DNA of 64,000 bases from Chrysaora quinquecirrha (lineage: Eukaryota > Cnidaria > Scyphozoa > Semaeostomeae > Pelagiidae). Each line of letters begins with the position of its first letter. Positions within the stretch are counted from its first letter, which is position 1. Both the position numbers and the translations under genes were made by a program. The notes under the pieces are model-generated. The model made no database searches and had not been told where the DNA came from. It worked only from the letters and a program-made list of their open reading frames with translations. Where the stretch lies: NCBI GenBank assembly GCA_014526335.1, contig JACTAT010000026.1:1125565-1189564 (forward strand), written 5' to 3'. Positions 34,971-45,199 of the stretch are shown here, piece after piece.

Positions 34971-35350
34971 CACTCATTTTTTTTATAAGAAACCCGTTTA
35001 TAAGAAACTCAGTACTGAGATCAATATTGGTTTAGAAACTTTCAGTACTCGACCAAAAATGGTAAGAAACTCGCAGGTCTAAAGAATCTTTAGAATTAGA
35101 AATAAAGCATCGAGAAAACAAACTTCTCTTGCACCATAAGTGTTTATTTTGACAGAGAAAACAGCTGATGGAAACGTGAATTGTATTGCTTCTTCTATTT
35201 GTAGAATTTAAGTGTCAACTGCCCGTTTTGGCCCTTAAAAATTTTGATTCTAAGAAACTGCTAAGAAACTTTCAGTACCAAATTTGTCCCAAAACTAAGA
35301 AACTTTGAGTACTGACCAAAAATTTTAGTTTCTTATAAAAAAAAAGAGTG
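34971..35350. mobile_element. MITE, TA-target family B, copy 2
   Basis: 380 bp, ends CACTCATTTTTTTTATAAG.../...TTATAAAAAAAAAGAGTG, TA on both sides (34969-34970, 35351-35352), internal AAGAAACTTTCAGTAC motifs. Confidence 0.8.
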
Positions 35351-35445
35351 TAAGGTTCTTATGTAATGAGGTGTATACCATAAACAGGGTAGAGGTTCTT
35401 AAAAGATGATCTTAAGCGATTGCAGGGTAAATAAAGCATGGTTCA

Positions 35446-35798
35446 GAGGCCCCCCAACGGGAATGCAAAATCACGCGATCACGCACAATTTTTAGACGAT
35501 TGACGCAGTAACGCACGATAAAACTTCATTTTCACGTACATACAACTTCAGGCGTTGCTCCCCGAAATTTTGAGCAGGATCAATATTCAGGATGTTTGAC
35601 TTCATATATCTGAATGATTGGCTTTAAAAAATTGTTTCCACGACCAAGTAACCTTTCAATTATGTCGCCAATACTGCAAATCACGCGACACACAGGAGCT
35701 TAGATTCAAGCATTCACGCGCTAAATTTTCTCGTTTCACGACATCACGCATGAAAAATGGTCCAATAGCGCATCACGCAGGACCGCTTGGGGGGCCTC
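35446..35798. mobile_element. MITE with GAGGCCCCCCAA ends
   Basis: 353 bp; left GAGGCCCCCCAACGGG, right end the inverse (CTTGGGGGGCCTC). Directly flanked by GGTTCA on both sides (35440-35445, 35799-35804). The interior has many ATCACGCG/ATCACGCA motifs. The superfamily is not settled by a 6-bp duplication. Confidence 0.7.
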
Positions 35799-36477
35799 GG
35801 TTCAAGGATAAGCAGTTTCAGCAGCTTTAGCAGGTTTCTGCTTCTAAATGTTCTGATTGCAATGTTTTCTTAGCCTGCGCACAGCCTCAAAACTTTCCTT
35901 AGGTCAAACATCCCTTTTGGGAGGGGAGGGATTAAGCTCGTGAATATGCTAGATTTACCGAAAATGTCAGTGATTCACCCGAAAAATCTTGGGGGTTCAA
36001 ACTGATAAAAATGCTGGATAGTGATTGCATCAGGGGTTTTCGGGGGCGCTGAATTCAATGGTGATAGTTACAATTATGAAATTTGCCCATTTGACGTCAT
36101 TATTGGCAATTTCGACTTGATCTGAGGACAGTTTTGACGCTGTGCGCAGGCTATGTTTTCTGAGTTCATGAAAGCACATGTTGTTTTCAAACCCAGCGAG
36201 TGATTCAAGTTCCTTTAGATAAAGAACCTATTTGGATATCAGGCTAAAATGGTTCTTATTTATTGGGTAGAGTATGTATAGATTCAGGCTGCAGGTTCTT
36301 GATAAGTGAAGGTTCTTATGGGCGGGTTCTTACTGTAACCAAAGCTACGAATTCTTATACTAAGTTGTTGACGTTGCAAGGATTAAGTTCTATGCTCCGA
36401 TGAGCAATGCACGTTTTTCATTAGGGTTAAGATAAACCTTTCCAGAAAACGGCAACTTTCTTTTGTCAGCCATAGTA

Positions 36478-36939
36478 TCACGCTAGCGAATCTATACGCA
36501 CTACTGTAGTGGATACGCACTAGTGTGGTGGTATAATTTGCGTATTGTGGTGGTGTTTTTTGCATACTGTGGTGGATACGCACTACTGTAGTGGGTTATT
36601 ATGCTTGATGTGGTGGGCTATTATGCTTGATGTTGTGGATTTTGTGGTTTTTTCTTGCTTGATGATTTAGTACAACCACAGAATGCGAAAAATACAACCA
36701 CATCAAGCATAATAACCCACCACAGTAGTGCTTATCCACCACAGTATGCAAAAATACCACCACATCAAGCATAATAACCCACCACACTAGTGCTTATCCA
36801 CCACAGTATGCAAAAAACACCACCACATCAAGCATAATAACCCACCACAGTCGTGCATATCCACCACAGTACGCAATAAACACCACCACAGTACGCAAAA
36901 TATACCACCACAGTAGTGCGTATAGATTCTCTAGCGTGA
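36478..36939. mobile_element. Foldback element built of CCACCACAGTAGTG units
   Basis: The left end TCACGCTAGCGAATCTATAC is mirrored at 36916-36939 with one mismatch. The left half carries GTAGTGGATACGCACTA...TGGTGG units and the right half the inverse, so nearly the whole element folds back. A related array is at 46720-47400. Confidence 0.75.
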
Positions 36940-37215
36940 GTATAGATTAAAACCAAGGGGTTTTATCTCAGTTAATTACCCTGGAAAGGAATTGTTTTGG
37001 TTTATGGGACGAGCATTGCATGTTTGAGGACAATGTCCCGGATATTAGGACGAACCAGGCCGTCCTTAGTCATAGTTATCAGTGATTGGTTCAAAGTGAC
37101 TTTCAAGTTGCCCTTCCTCCCCTCCCCTTCGATAGTGCTTATTCTGTCAACCTGTCATTTCAAGTCATCTCCAAACTTTGTTTTCTTCTACTACTCATCT
37201 CGTTTGCCATTTCCT

Positions 37216-37688
37216 TCAATGGTGAGCAAGGTGCATTAGCCACCGACTATAAAATGTTTGAGTATTTTGCGAAGGCTGCTCCGCAGGCCTTTCATTTTGA
37301 GAAGGCATCTCTTTAGGCCCATCACCATTTTGAGAATTTCTCTCCACATTAGAAGCCTCCTCGGCAGCTTCCATTTGCTGTAAATTACTCCTAACTTGCT
37401 CAGCGAGTCCTTGAAACATATTAAGTTCTTCCAAAGACGAAAAACAACCGAATGAATTGCAAATAATGTTTTTGGGTTGGTTTTGAGACGCGCTCTCTTG
37501 TTCAGTACTGTGTTTCTCGCTGTTCTGTTCAGTGGTATGTCCTTTACTGACATCATCATTACTTATGTTCTCTATAGTTTTGTCTTTTTCTAGCTTGTCT
37601 TTCTTATTAGGCGTTGACTCAACGTTGCGTTCAGCGCTGTCACTTATGCTATGCTCACTTTCAAGTGTATCGCTTGACTTTATTTGTC
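37216..37688 (-). CDS. EDEM3-like: EDEM3-like gene, terminal coding exon
   Basis: Starts after CTCTTTTAG in phase 1 and ends at TGA (37216-37218). It encodes about 157 residues of low-complexity, charged sequence rich in Glu, Asn, Gln and Ser (for example MEAAEEASNVERNSQNGDG), as in the disordered acidic tail that follows the PA domain in EDEM3. Vertebrate EDEM3 ends in an ER-retrieval KDEL; here the last residues are WLMHLAHH, with no K/HDEL, so retrieval would have to work otherwise or a later exon is spliced in. Identity comes from the upstream exons. Confidence 0.6.
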
Positions 37689-38138
37689 CTAAAAGAGGGA
37701 GAAAAAACCTCAGGCCCTGTTTGCACCAGGAATAAGAAGGAACCAGACAGTTCCGTGCCTAAAAAGCGACGCCAAGTCTTCAATTACGATATCGGTTTCG
37801 GTCCAAACTTCGCATATTATTAAAAAAATTTCTGGTTCGGCTCCGAGAATTTCTTGTTCGGTTACACAGGAACGAGGAAGTCACAATTCATATAAAAAAT
37901 TTACAGAAACTTATGCTAGAGGTATACAAATGTGCTACCTCTGTAAACCCCTCCTTTCTATGGGAGTTCTTGAATAAAAAAGTACTTCCTTATAACTTAA
38001 GAACAAGCAATCTGCTCCAACTCCCTAAAACGAGGGCCTACAAATATGGAAATGATTCTCTTTCAGTCTGCACACAAGATTCAGCGTCCTTGTTGTTGCT
38101 ATTATCGTTGGAATGGAAATAAAAAAGAAATTACATAC

Positions 38139-38523
38139 CATCATCCTTATGTACATCCTCGGATCTGCCTTCCCTCTGTTGCCTTTCTGCATCCTTTCCT
38201 TCCAAATCATCTACAGTTTTGATATCCTGTCCAATCTGATTCACCTTATCCTTCTTAACGGCATCGTTCAAAGTTCTCATGAGCCCTTCCGTCTCGGATA
38301 AATCCTCGAACTTAACTTCATTCTTCGAGCTGTCAGAGCAGCTTTCACTGTCCTTCGCATCCTCCAACGTCCTCCCATCTTTTCCATCTTTAACTTTTTC
38401 TAGTTGAATTTTCGAAGTCGTTTCTCCCGACGCCTTGTCGACGTAAGTTGTATACGTCGTCTCGTAATTGACAAATTTGCCATCAGAGTTTCGTTCAACA
38501 TGAGTTTCAGTTGATCGCTCAAT
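38139..38523 (-). CDS. EDEM3-like: EDEM3-like gene, acidic linker exon
   Basis: Enters in phase 0 after GATCTTGTAG and leaves in phase 1 at GATG|GTATGT, which fits the terminal exon. It encodes about 128 residues of acidic, Ser/Asp/Lys-rich sequence (ERNSDGKFVNYETTYTTYV, then DAKDSESCSDSSKNEVKFED). No fold recognised; predicted disordered. Confidence 0.65.
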
Positions 38524-39086
38524 CTACAAGATCATAGTTTTTATCATTATCAATAGATTTACGCCACACACTCATCCTTTCAAGAAGAGGCGTGCACTCA
38601 ATAAAAACTTTTAGAAGTTGAGGGTATTTACAGTTGTTGTTGTTGTTATATTTTGAGTAGGCTGTTATTTCTAGCCTTTTCAGTGCCGATTTCTCTATGA
38701 ACAAATCATCATCGATCAAACTGCTTCTAGCGATAGCAGCACGGCAAGACTCTGATACTGGCAATCACTCGTGGCTTCTGAGCTTCATCTATTATAAACA
38801 TACACAGCACATCACTTTGCTGCTGCCATTCCCGCTTATAAGCATATCCTCGGTCTGTCTCTTCATCCAGTTCAGTTGGTAAAGTTAGAGATAAAGAGCA
38901 GTTTTTCCTCCACGGGAAATCGAAAATGGTTCGAGACTGCGAATGTTAGCGGAGGATTTTTCTATAAAAATTCTCATACCAAAACGAGGAGAGATGGAAA
39001 ATAATTCGAGGTAGCGGGCAGTCGAGATAGCGGGTGTAGCCTGTAATAACAAAAAAAAATACAATATGGCCTAAGTAAAAGCTTAC

Positions 39087-39358
39087 TTTGATGAGCCCAT
39101 CCTCTTGTCCCTCGGTGGCCGATATAGCTCCTTCTGGCTTCGTTTCTTCGATCTCTGCAGCCGCAGCTTTGGCTCTCGTTTCAGGAGTGTGTTTACATTG
39201 TCCTATATCGAATTTTTTACTCGGGTCTGACGCACTGATAGTGCTATCTTCTGAACTAGACACGATGTGAACGTTTGAAGGTGCACCCTCCTTCGGTGAG
39301 TTTACAGCAGTCTTGCTAGATTCAGGATCTGAACTAACACCATGCTCTGAGTTATTAT
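39087..39358 (-). CDS. EDEM3-like: EDEM3-like gene, acidic exon, downstream copy
   Basis: 272 nt, in phase 1, out phase 0 (ATCAAA|GTAAGC). It encodes about 90 residues (including SDPSKKFDIGQCKHTPET and AEIEETKPEGAISATEGQE). A near-identical 272-nt exon lies at 41277-41548; both are fully open. It joins in frame to the exon at 38523. Confidence 0.7.
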
Positions 39359-39381
39359 CTACGAAAAAACATTCACCCTAA

Positions 39382-39656
39382 GGCTGCGTTTACACTGTAC
39401 CGGATAGCTTTCGGAGCGTATTCATTTTCATATCGGATAGGGGTTGGGGTTTACATGCCAGGGCTTTCGTTTATGTAGGCTATATGAAAATCTCTCCGCT
39501 TCGATGTGTAATTGACGTAATCGACTTTTTTGTGAGCGGAAATTAACAGTTGAAATTTTCTATTGTCTCGGCTATCTAATATGGTGTAAATGGGTCTATC
39601 CGATATGAAAGCCAAGATGCAACGATAGCTATCCGGTATAATGTAAACACTTGGCC
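39382..39656. repeat. Intronic MITE, truncated copy
   Basis: GGCTGCGTTTACACTGTACC... with internal TATCGGATAGGGGTT. The same element at the same intron position in the upstream duplicate (41576-41970) is longer. So the insertion predates the exon-block duplication and this copy later lost sequence. Confidence 0.6.
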
Positions 39657-39750
39657 AAGCCGAATTGCTGTTGCTGTGGGTCTAAATTTTGTGAGCGCAA
39701 CTTAAACTCTTGTAATAAGTCTATTACCAGCATGGAATTAACTAACTCAC

Positions 39751-39948
39751 CTGGTTCCGTAATTTTGCCAGCCAACTTGACAGAAAGGAATCTTCCGTAC
39801 TTTTCTTTACTTTCTTGCGCGAATGTTTTGAGAATATCCCCCTCTTTGCGAAAAAGAAACACAGACGGAATCGCAACATCTTCAGAGTGACTGTCACCGC
39901 TCATTGCAAACACCGGCTGGGCGTCGGCAGTAGTCCCTTCGTTGTGAT
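39751..39948 (-). CDS. EDEM3-like: EDEM3-like gene, distal PA-domain exon, downstream copy
   Basis: 198 nt between TTAATTTCAG and CCAG|GTGAGT, in phase 1, out phase 1. It encodes the second half of a protease-associated (PA) domain: PVFAMSGDSHSEDVAIPSVF, then LFRKEGDILKTF. This matches the EDEM3 pattern in which an acidic DDNEG stretch leads to IP.LFLF.KEG. A second copy with a few substitutions is at 42527-42724. The PA domain of EDEM3 sits after the GH47 mannosidase domain and may contact substrates or partners in the ER. Confidence 0.8.
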
Positions 39949-40227
39949 CTGAAATTAATCGTAAACAGTATTAGAAACCTAGGTCAGCTACATGAGTCGT
40001 ATTAGCTAATTGTTTTTCAATCTTCTTACAACTGCAAATTCTGTTAAGAGCGGTTTATATGTTGTGCCGGCTGTCTAGAGACAATCAGTGGCGTAACAAG
40101 CTGAATAATAATGATGATGGTGATGATGATTTACTTGTAATTTGCTTGCAATTCTACTTGCATGTGGCTTGTATGCAAATATTTCCCAGTGTAAAATGTT
40201 GTAAAGTGTCTTCAAGTTGGAGATGAA

Positions 40228-40330
40228 TATCATACTTTACTAAGATGCCCAGCTTTTGATAATATCAGGAAGAACTTTATACCCAATTACTTTTTCGTTA
40301 CCCAACTGATGAAAAATTCGATTCCTTGAT
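40228..40330 (+). pseudogene. LINE ORF2 C-terminal fragment at the duplication boundary
   Basis: About 34 codons reading GDEYHTLLRCPAFDNIRKNF, the end-of-ORF2 H...C motif of LINEs. It begins where the similarity between the duplicated EDEM3 blocks ends (about 40225). Confidence 0.45.
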
Positions 40331-40850
40331 GCTTGGCCAGTCACTCCACTCCAGCTTGGCCATTCCGTATTTTTAGGGTGTCATTCTAGCAACTACGATA
40401 GACTTGGCAGGCGTCAAACAATTTTTTAGCTATTCTGTTTTCGGTAGACTACCGAGAGATTGGAGTTTGGAGAACCTCCTGCTCTTGAAGCTCGTATCCG
40501 GAAGCTGAAGCTTCAAGCTTTTGATTTATATCAGAAATTTTTATAGGTAGAATTATTCCATGAGTCGTAGTTTTCGCCCCTTGGGCCAGCAAGACTCTGA
40601 TTTCGATAGGTCGCTCAGAACTACCACTCAGAGCATTAGGCCATCCAATAGACGCTTCCGCAAAAGATGGCGGCCGTTTTCGCCTATTGTTTTCATTAAG
40701 GATTTTCGAAAGGAATTCTGGGAATAATTTCCTTAGTTACGTATTTTACATAGCTGGAGACGTTGAATTCGTAACTTCTGGGTGGACAAGACAGTTATGA
40801 ACGAGAAAGGCTACTTTCAGCCAGAAATTTCCTGTCAAGTGTACTGATTT
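40331..40850. other. Intronic spacer between duplicated blocks
   Basis: No exon on the minus strand that fits the EDEM3 reading. Plus-strand frames here have no recognised domain. Confidence 0.4.
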
Positions 40851-41276
40851 CTCTATGAACAAATCATCATCAATCAAACTGTTTTTTCAGATCGCAGCAT
40901 GGCAAGACTTTGATACTGGCAATCCATCGTGGCTTCTGAGTTTCATCTACTGTAAACATGGGCAGCATATCACTTGGCCGCGGGCATTCCCGCTGGACGA
41001 ACTTATAATAAGCATATTTTCGATCTGTATCTTTATCCATTTCAGCAGAAAATTTGGTTAAGTTCCACATAAGGAGCAGTTTTTCCTCCATTGGAAATAA
41101 AAAGTTGTTCGAGACAGCGAATTTCCGAGATAACGGGCATTCAGGACAGCGGGCACTTTTTCTATTCTGTACAAACCCTTTATACCAAAACGAGGGAAAA
41201 TGGAAAATAGTTCGACATAGTGGGTGTAAACTGTATTAACAAAAAAAAATACAATACGACCTAAGTAAAAGCTTAC

Positions 41277-41548
41277 TTTGATGATTTCATCCTCTTCTCC
41301 CTCGACGGCCGATATAGCTCCTTCTGGCTTCGTTTCTTCGATCTCTGCAGCCGCAGCTTTGGCGCTCGTTTCAGGAGTGTGTTTACATTGTCCTATATCG
41401 AATTTTTTACTAGGGTCTGACACACTGATAGTGCTATCTTCTGAACTAGACACGATGTGAACGTTTGAAGGTTCACCCTCCTTCGGCGAGTTTACAGCAG
41501 TCTTGCTAGATTCAGGATCTGAACTAGCAGCATGCTCTGAGTTATTAT
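41277..41548 (-). CDS. EDEM3-like: EDEM3-like gene, acidic exon, upstream copy
   Basis: 272 nt, identical length, phases (in 1, out 0) and donor to 39087-39358, with several amino-acid changes (for example TPETSAKAAAA against TPETRAKAAAA). The frame is open throughout. It fits onto 38523 (phase 0) but not onto the PA exon at 39948 (needs phase 1). Confidence 0.7.
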
Positions 41549-41575
41549 CTGCGAAAAATAAAACACTCAGCCTAA

Positions 41576-41970
41576 GGCCACGTTTACACTACCGGATAGC
41601 TTTCGGAGAGTCTTCATTTTCGTATCGGATAGGGGTTAGTGTTTACGTTACAACATACCAGGGCTATCCGATACAGAACGCTCCGAAAATCGGAATGATT
41701 CTCACTCAGTTTCGTTTTTGTAGGCTATATGAAAATCTCTCCGCTTCGATGGTGTAGTTTACATAATCGATTTTTTTTAGTGAGCGGAAATTAACAATTG
41801 AAATTTTCTGTTGTCTCGGCTCGCTGGTATAGTGTAAATGGGTCTATCCTATATGAGAAACAAGATTCAACGATAGTTACCCAGTAAAATGTAAACACTT
41901 GCCTTATCAGTTATTGGTTAATGCAAGGCGCGGTGATCTGATAGCTATCCAAAGGACGTGTAAATGGGGC
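41576..41970. mobile_element. MITE with CGTTTACAC ends, in an EDEM3 intron
   Basis: The left end GGCCACGTTTACAC is loosely mirrored at the right (GTGTAAATGGGGC), with TAA/TTAA on the flanks. Paralogous to 39382-39656. Confidence 0.6.
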
Positions 41971-42061
41971 TTAATTATTTAATTTCAACCTAGAAACCAG
42001 GATACAATATTTTTGATCACCACTCGTTTTCAGTTCACGCCTCCTTTTTCTAGTTGACCTC

Positions 42062-42310
42062 TAAGGCCCTGACCAAACGACCAAACATTGTTGGTAAAAT
42101 ATTCTATATTTGCTTTACAACAAATGTATGACCGTTTGGCTTGGCCACGTCTGAAAACATTGCTTGACAAGCAAAAGTAACAAAATGTATGCCGTGATGT
42201 TTTTGAAAAAGTTCAACATTTTTTGCTTGACGCAAACAAAAAATGTTGGACGAGCAATGTTTTGTGACGTAGTTAAACGGTCAAACATTTTACATGACAA
42301 GAAAATCTCA
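42062..42310. mobile_element. Palindromic MITE with CAAACATTGTT motifs
   Basis: Several facing CAAACATT/AATGTTTG motifs with GGCCCTGACCAAACG at the left and AAACGGTCAAACATTTTAC at the right. Related to 10855-11130. Confidence 0.5.
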
Positions 42311-42526
42311 AATCTCAAATGATTGTTTGGCAAGGGTTTAAGCTTTTTTGGTTCTGCCTTCTGAAAACGCCGAAAACGGCAGGGTTGGAAGGTCTCAAAA
42401 CCATTCTGTCCCGAAAAGCTGCAATGTTTTGTCTCAAAAACGTTCTGCGCCCAAGCTGAAAGGCTTTGTATCCAAAACCAACTGCCCCAAAAAACAATTT
42501 TGCGAGCATTGAATCAACTGACTCAC

Positions 42527-42724
42527 CTGGTTCCGTAATTTTGCCAGCCAACTTGACAGAAAGGAATCTTCCGTACTTTTCTTTACTTTCTTGTGCGAAT
42601 GTTCTGAGAATATCCCCCTCTTTGCGAAACAGAAACACAGACGGAATCGAAACATCTTCAGAGTGACTGTCACCGCTCATTGCAAACACTGGTTGCGCGT
42701 CAGCAGTAGTTCCTTCGTTGTGAT
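42527..42724 (-). CDS. EDEM3-like: EDEM3-like gene, distal PA-domain exon, upstream copy
   Basis: 198 nt, phases (1 in, 1 out), acceptor and donor as in 39751-39948. It encodes FAMSGDSHSEDVSIPSVFLF, then RKEGDILRTF. The changes from the other copy are conservative (V/A to V/S, K to R), and the frame is intact. Confidence 0.8.
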
Positions 42725-42780
42725 CTGAAATTAATCGGGAACAGTATTAGAAATCTAGGCCAGCTACATGAGTCGTATTA

Positions 42781-43179
42781 CACGCTTTTTTATAAAGAAC
42801 CTAGCTCAAGGCCTAGTTCTTAAAGTTCCTTATTTTTTTACTTCTTTTGAGATGATTGTAGTTCCAAAAGTTCCTTAATAGTTCCTTAATTTTAACTGCA
42901 CATACAGTTTAATGAGCACTGTACAGAGACATTTGCATGTAAGCAAAGCTCGAAACTGCTCAAGAAAACATTTGATACATGCGTAAAGTAAAATTTATGT
43001 GATTTTCGACTGCAAATGAATGGAACGGGCTTTCTAATTCTGGATTGTTTGCAGTGATAAAAATATTCAAGAATGAAAAATTCCTTAATGATTTTCTCTT
43101 TAGCAGTATAAGTTCTTTAAATTTTCGGGCCTTCTACATGTAGGTTCCTTATAAAGTGGTTCCTTATAAAAAAAGCGTG
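42781..43179 (+). mobile_element. MITE, TA-target family A, copy 3, with paralogous empty site
   Basis: 399 bp, TA on both sides (42779-42780, 43180-43181). The matching place in the other duplicate, around 40000-40006 (GTCGTATTAGCTAATTG), lacks the element and has a single TA, showing that the insertion duplicated TA and came after the block duplication. Confidence 0.9.
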
Positions 43180-43182
43180 TAG

Positions 43183-43783
43183 CTATTATTATTATTATTT
43201 TTTTTTGCTTCTTTATGCACGGTAGCCCCGTCAGTTCAAAAGAACTGCTTTTCAGGGGGCCGTGACAACGACGTTTATACAGTTTAATATACAAATTGTC
43301 AATTGGTTAAAATGTTGGCTATCAAAACATGTTTTTCATTCTTCTCTTAAAGGTGGCAAGGGAGGGAGCCAGTTTAATTTCGCGTTCAAGTTTATTCCAA
43401 AGTTTAGGTCCACGAAACGAAATTGCCTTCTGCCCATTGTTAGTTTTCCGTAAGGGCATCACAAGGTCAGTGTCGGTATTTCTCAGTTTTCTGATAGTAC
43501 TGGTAGATTTCTTATGGAAAAGGTTAGAGAGGTAGATTGGGGCCAGCCCATTTAGTGATTTATACATTGTTGTAGCTGTTTCGCTTTTAATAATTTCATC
43601 CAGAGTTGGCCAATTTAAACTGCGAATTAGTTCAGTAGCAGGCGCATCGAATCTACTTTTAGTTACTATTCTAGCTGCACGATTTTGCAACTTCTGCAAC
43701 GTTAGCAATTTAGTCACCCCACAGCACCCCCACACTGAACAGCAGAACCGGAAATGGGGCTCGACAATACCCCGATACAATCG
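43183..43783 (-). mobile_element. LINE 3' fragment (RT C-terminal domain)
   Basis: Minus-strand frame 43322-43780 encodes the end of a LINE ORF2: RGIVEPHFRFCCSVWG, LQKLQNRAARIVTKSRFD, LNWPTLDEI, and a final ISFRGPKLWNKLEREIK. This region follows the reverse transcriptase in many CR1/L2-like elements. The 3' end is an (AAT)n tract on the minus strand near 43184-43200, and the 5' end is truncated at about 43783. It lies beside the family A MITE in the upstream duplicate only. Confidence 0.8.
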
Positions 43784-44039
43784 TTTTTCAATCTTCTTAC
43801 AACTGCAAATTCTGTTAAGAGCCGTTTATATGTTGTACCGGCTGTCTTGAGACCACCACCAGTGGCGTAACAAGCTGAATGATGATGATGATGATTTACT
43901 GGAAGTTTGCTTGCAATTCTACTTGCACGTGGCCTGTATGCAAATATTTCCCATTGTAAAATGTTGTAGGGGTCTGTAAAGTGTCTTCAAAATTGGATCG
44001 CGGAACTTGTCGGCTCATTTGATAGTCATGCACGCAAGC

Positions 44040-44411
44040 CATCCATCCATTTTTCCATCCATCAATCCATCAACCCATCCATCCATCAATCTATCAATCC
44101 ACCAATCCATCCACCCATCCATTCATCCTTTTTTATTCATTCGCCCATCTATCGATCCATCGATCCATACATCCATCCATCCATCCATCCATCCTTTTTT
44201 TAACCATTTACCCATCCATTGATCCATCCATCCATCCATCCATCCATCCATCCATCCATCGATCCATCCATCCATCCAATCCATCCATCCATCCATCCAT
44301 CCATCCATCCATCATCACCCATCCATCAATCCATCCATCCATCAATCCCATTAACCAACCCATCCATCCATCCATCATCCATCCATCAATTCATCAATTC
44401 ATCCATCCAAC
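44040..44411 (+). repeat. (CCAT)n tetranucleotide array
   Basis: About 370 bp of CCATCCAT with CAAT, CACC and TTTTT interruptions. The Pro-Ser-Ile-His frames it creates are not genes. Confidence 0.9.
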
Positions 44412-44812
44412 CGGGCTGATTATATGAGAGTTTTCAGCCCGGGCTGGAATTTCAACCCGGCAAACTCGCCCCCCCTCTCTCCAGTCATCTCTCTGCTAAA
44501 TTGATTGTTTGATTACATGAGATAATTTCCGCCAGGGTTGAAAACTCAGCCCGGGTTGGAATTCTAGCCTACCTTCAGCTTGAACGGGCTTAGATTTCTC
44601 ATGTAATCGCAATATTTTTCCAGCCCGGGCTGAAAACTCTCTTTGTGCAAGCCCAGTTTTACTGTGGCTTCAGTTTCGTGCCTAAACGTTTCAATTTTGG
44701 CGCCATTTGTCTTATGTGTTCCATTTTAGCCCGACTGGAATCGTTCATATAATTGCATGCCAACCAAGCTGAAATTTCAGCCCGGGCTGAAAACTCTCAT
44801 ATAATCAGCCTA
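44412..44812. mobile_element. MITE with GGCTGATTATATGAGAG ends
   Basis: About 400 bp. The left arm (GGCTGATTATATGAGAGTTT, then TCAGCCCGGGCTGGAATTTC) is mirrored at 44766-44812. AGCCCGGGCT also occurs internally. The right end lies 3 bp from the 3' end of the EDEM3-like exon at 44815. Confidence 0.75.
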
Positions 44813-44814
44813 AC

Positions 44815-44895
44815 TATTCTGTTTTGAAATTCATCTTGGTTTGTTATTTCACTACAAGCACTGTAAGGAATGGACTCGACTACTTCGCCAATCAC
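44815..44895 (-). CDS. EDEM3-like: EDEM3-like gene, PA-domain N-terminal exon
   Basis: 27 codons after TTCTTTTCAAG, in phase 0, encoding VIGEVVESIPYSACSEITNQ then DEFQNRI. This corresponds to the EDEM3 stretch with a conserved Cys just before the PA core (compare C-S-E-L-T-N-P in the human protein). The apparent donor is ATA|GTTAGG, weak and directly next to the MITE end. The expected following residues (the IALIQRGQC-type PA core, about 28 aa) are not found downstream, so the exon may have been cut short by the MITE. Confidence 0.6.
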
Positions 44896-44939
44896 CTTGA
44901 AAAGAAGACAACATTTTTTTAGTCTCATGGTTGTGCCAA

Positions 44940-45130
44940 CTTTCTATATATAGGTTTATGACGTCATAATGACGTCACAAATGTGGTGATTCGGCCCCCC
45001 GAAAGTTTGTCTGATTGGAACAAAACGTGGTGGAACGGGGGTAATTTTGGGCGTAGATTCCGAATCTGGTAGTGCCGTTTGCATAAATTGGGTTTATGAC
45101 GTCATTATGACGTCATCAATTTTGGCACTT
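44940..45130 (+). repeat. Paired double-CRE motif, direct repeat
   Basis: TATGACGTCATAATGACGTCA (about 44957) and TATGACGTCATTATGACGTCA (about 45090) each hold two palindromic TGACGTCA sites 3 nt apart. The repeat of GGTTTATGACGTCAT shows they belong to a duplicated segment. CREB/ATF binding is possible but not shown. Confidence 0.5.
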
Positions 45131-45199
45131 TTCACAGGGGTTTTGGAGGGGTTCTGGATGCGTGATGTGGTCCAATTAAACATCAATATCCTTGCTACC

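Noticed and set aside
38519..38764. 81-codon minus-strand frame as an extra EDEM3 exon
   Set aside because: It runs across the intron and acceptor of the 38523 exon. Its counterpart in the upstream duplicate (about 40.85 kb) is divergent and the phases do not fit.
43785..43870. Minus-strand phrase TAGTTYKRLLTEFAVVRRLK as an EDEM3 exon
   Set aside because: It does not match the expected PA core, and the copy at about 40.0-40.1 kb has a stop in the same frame.
44007..44419. Pro-Ser-Ile-His repeat frames on both strands
   Set aside because: They are translations of the CCAT microsatellite.
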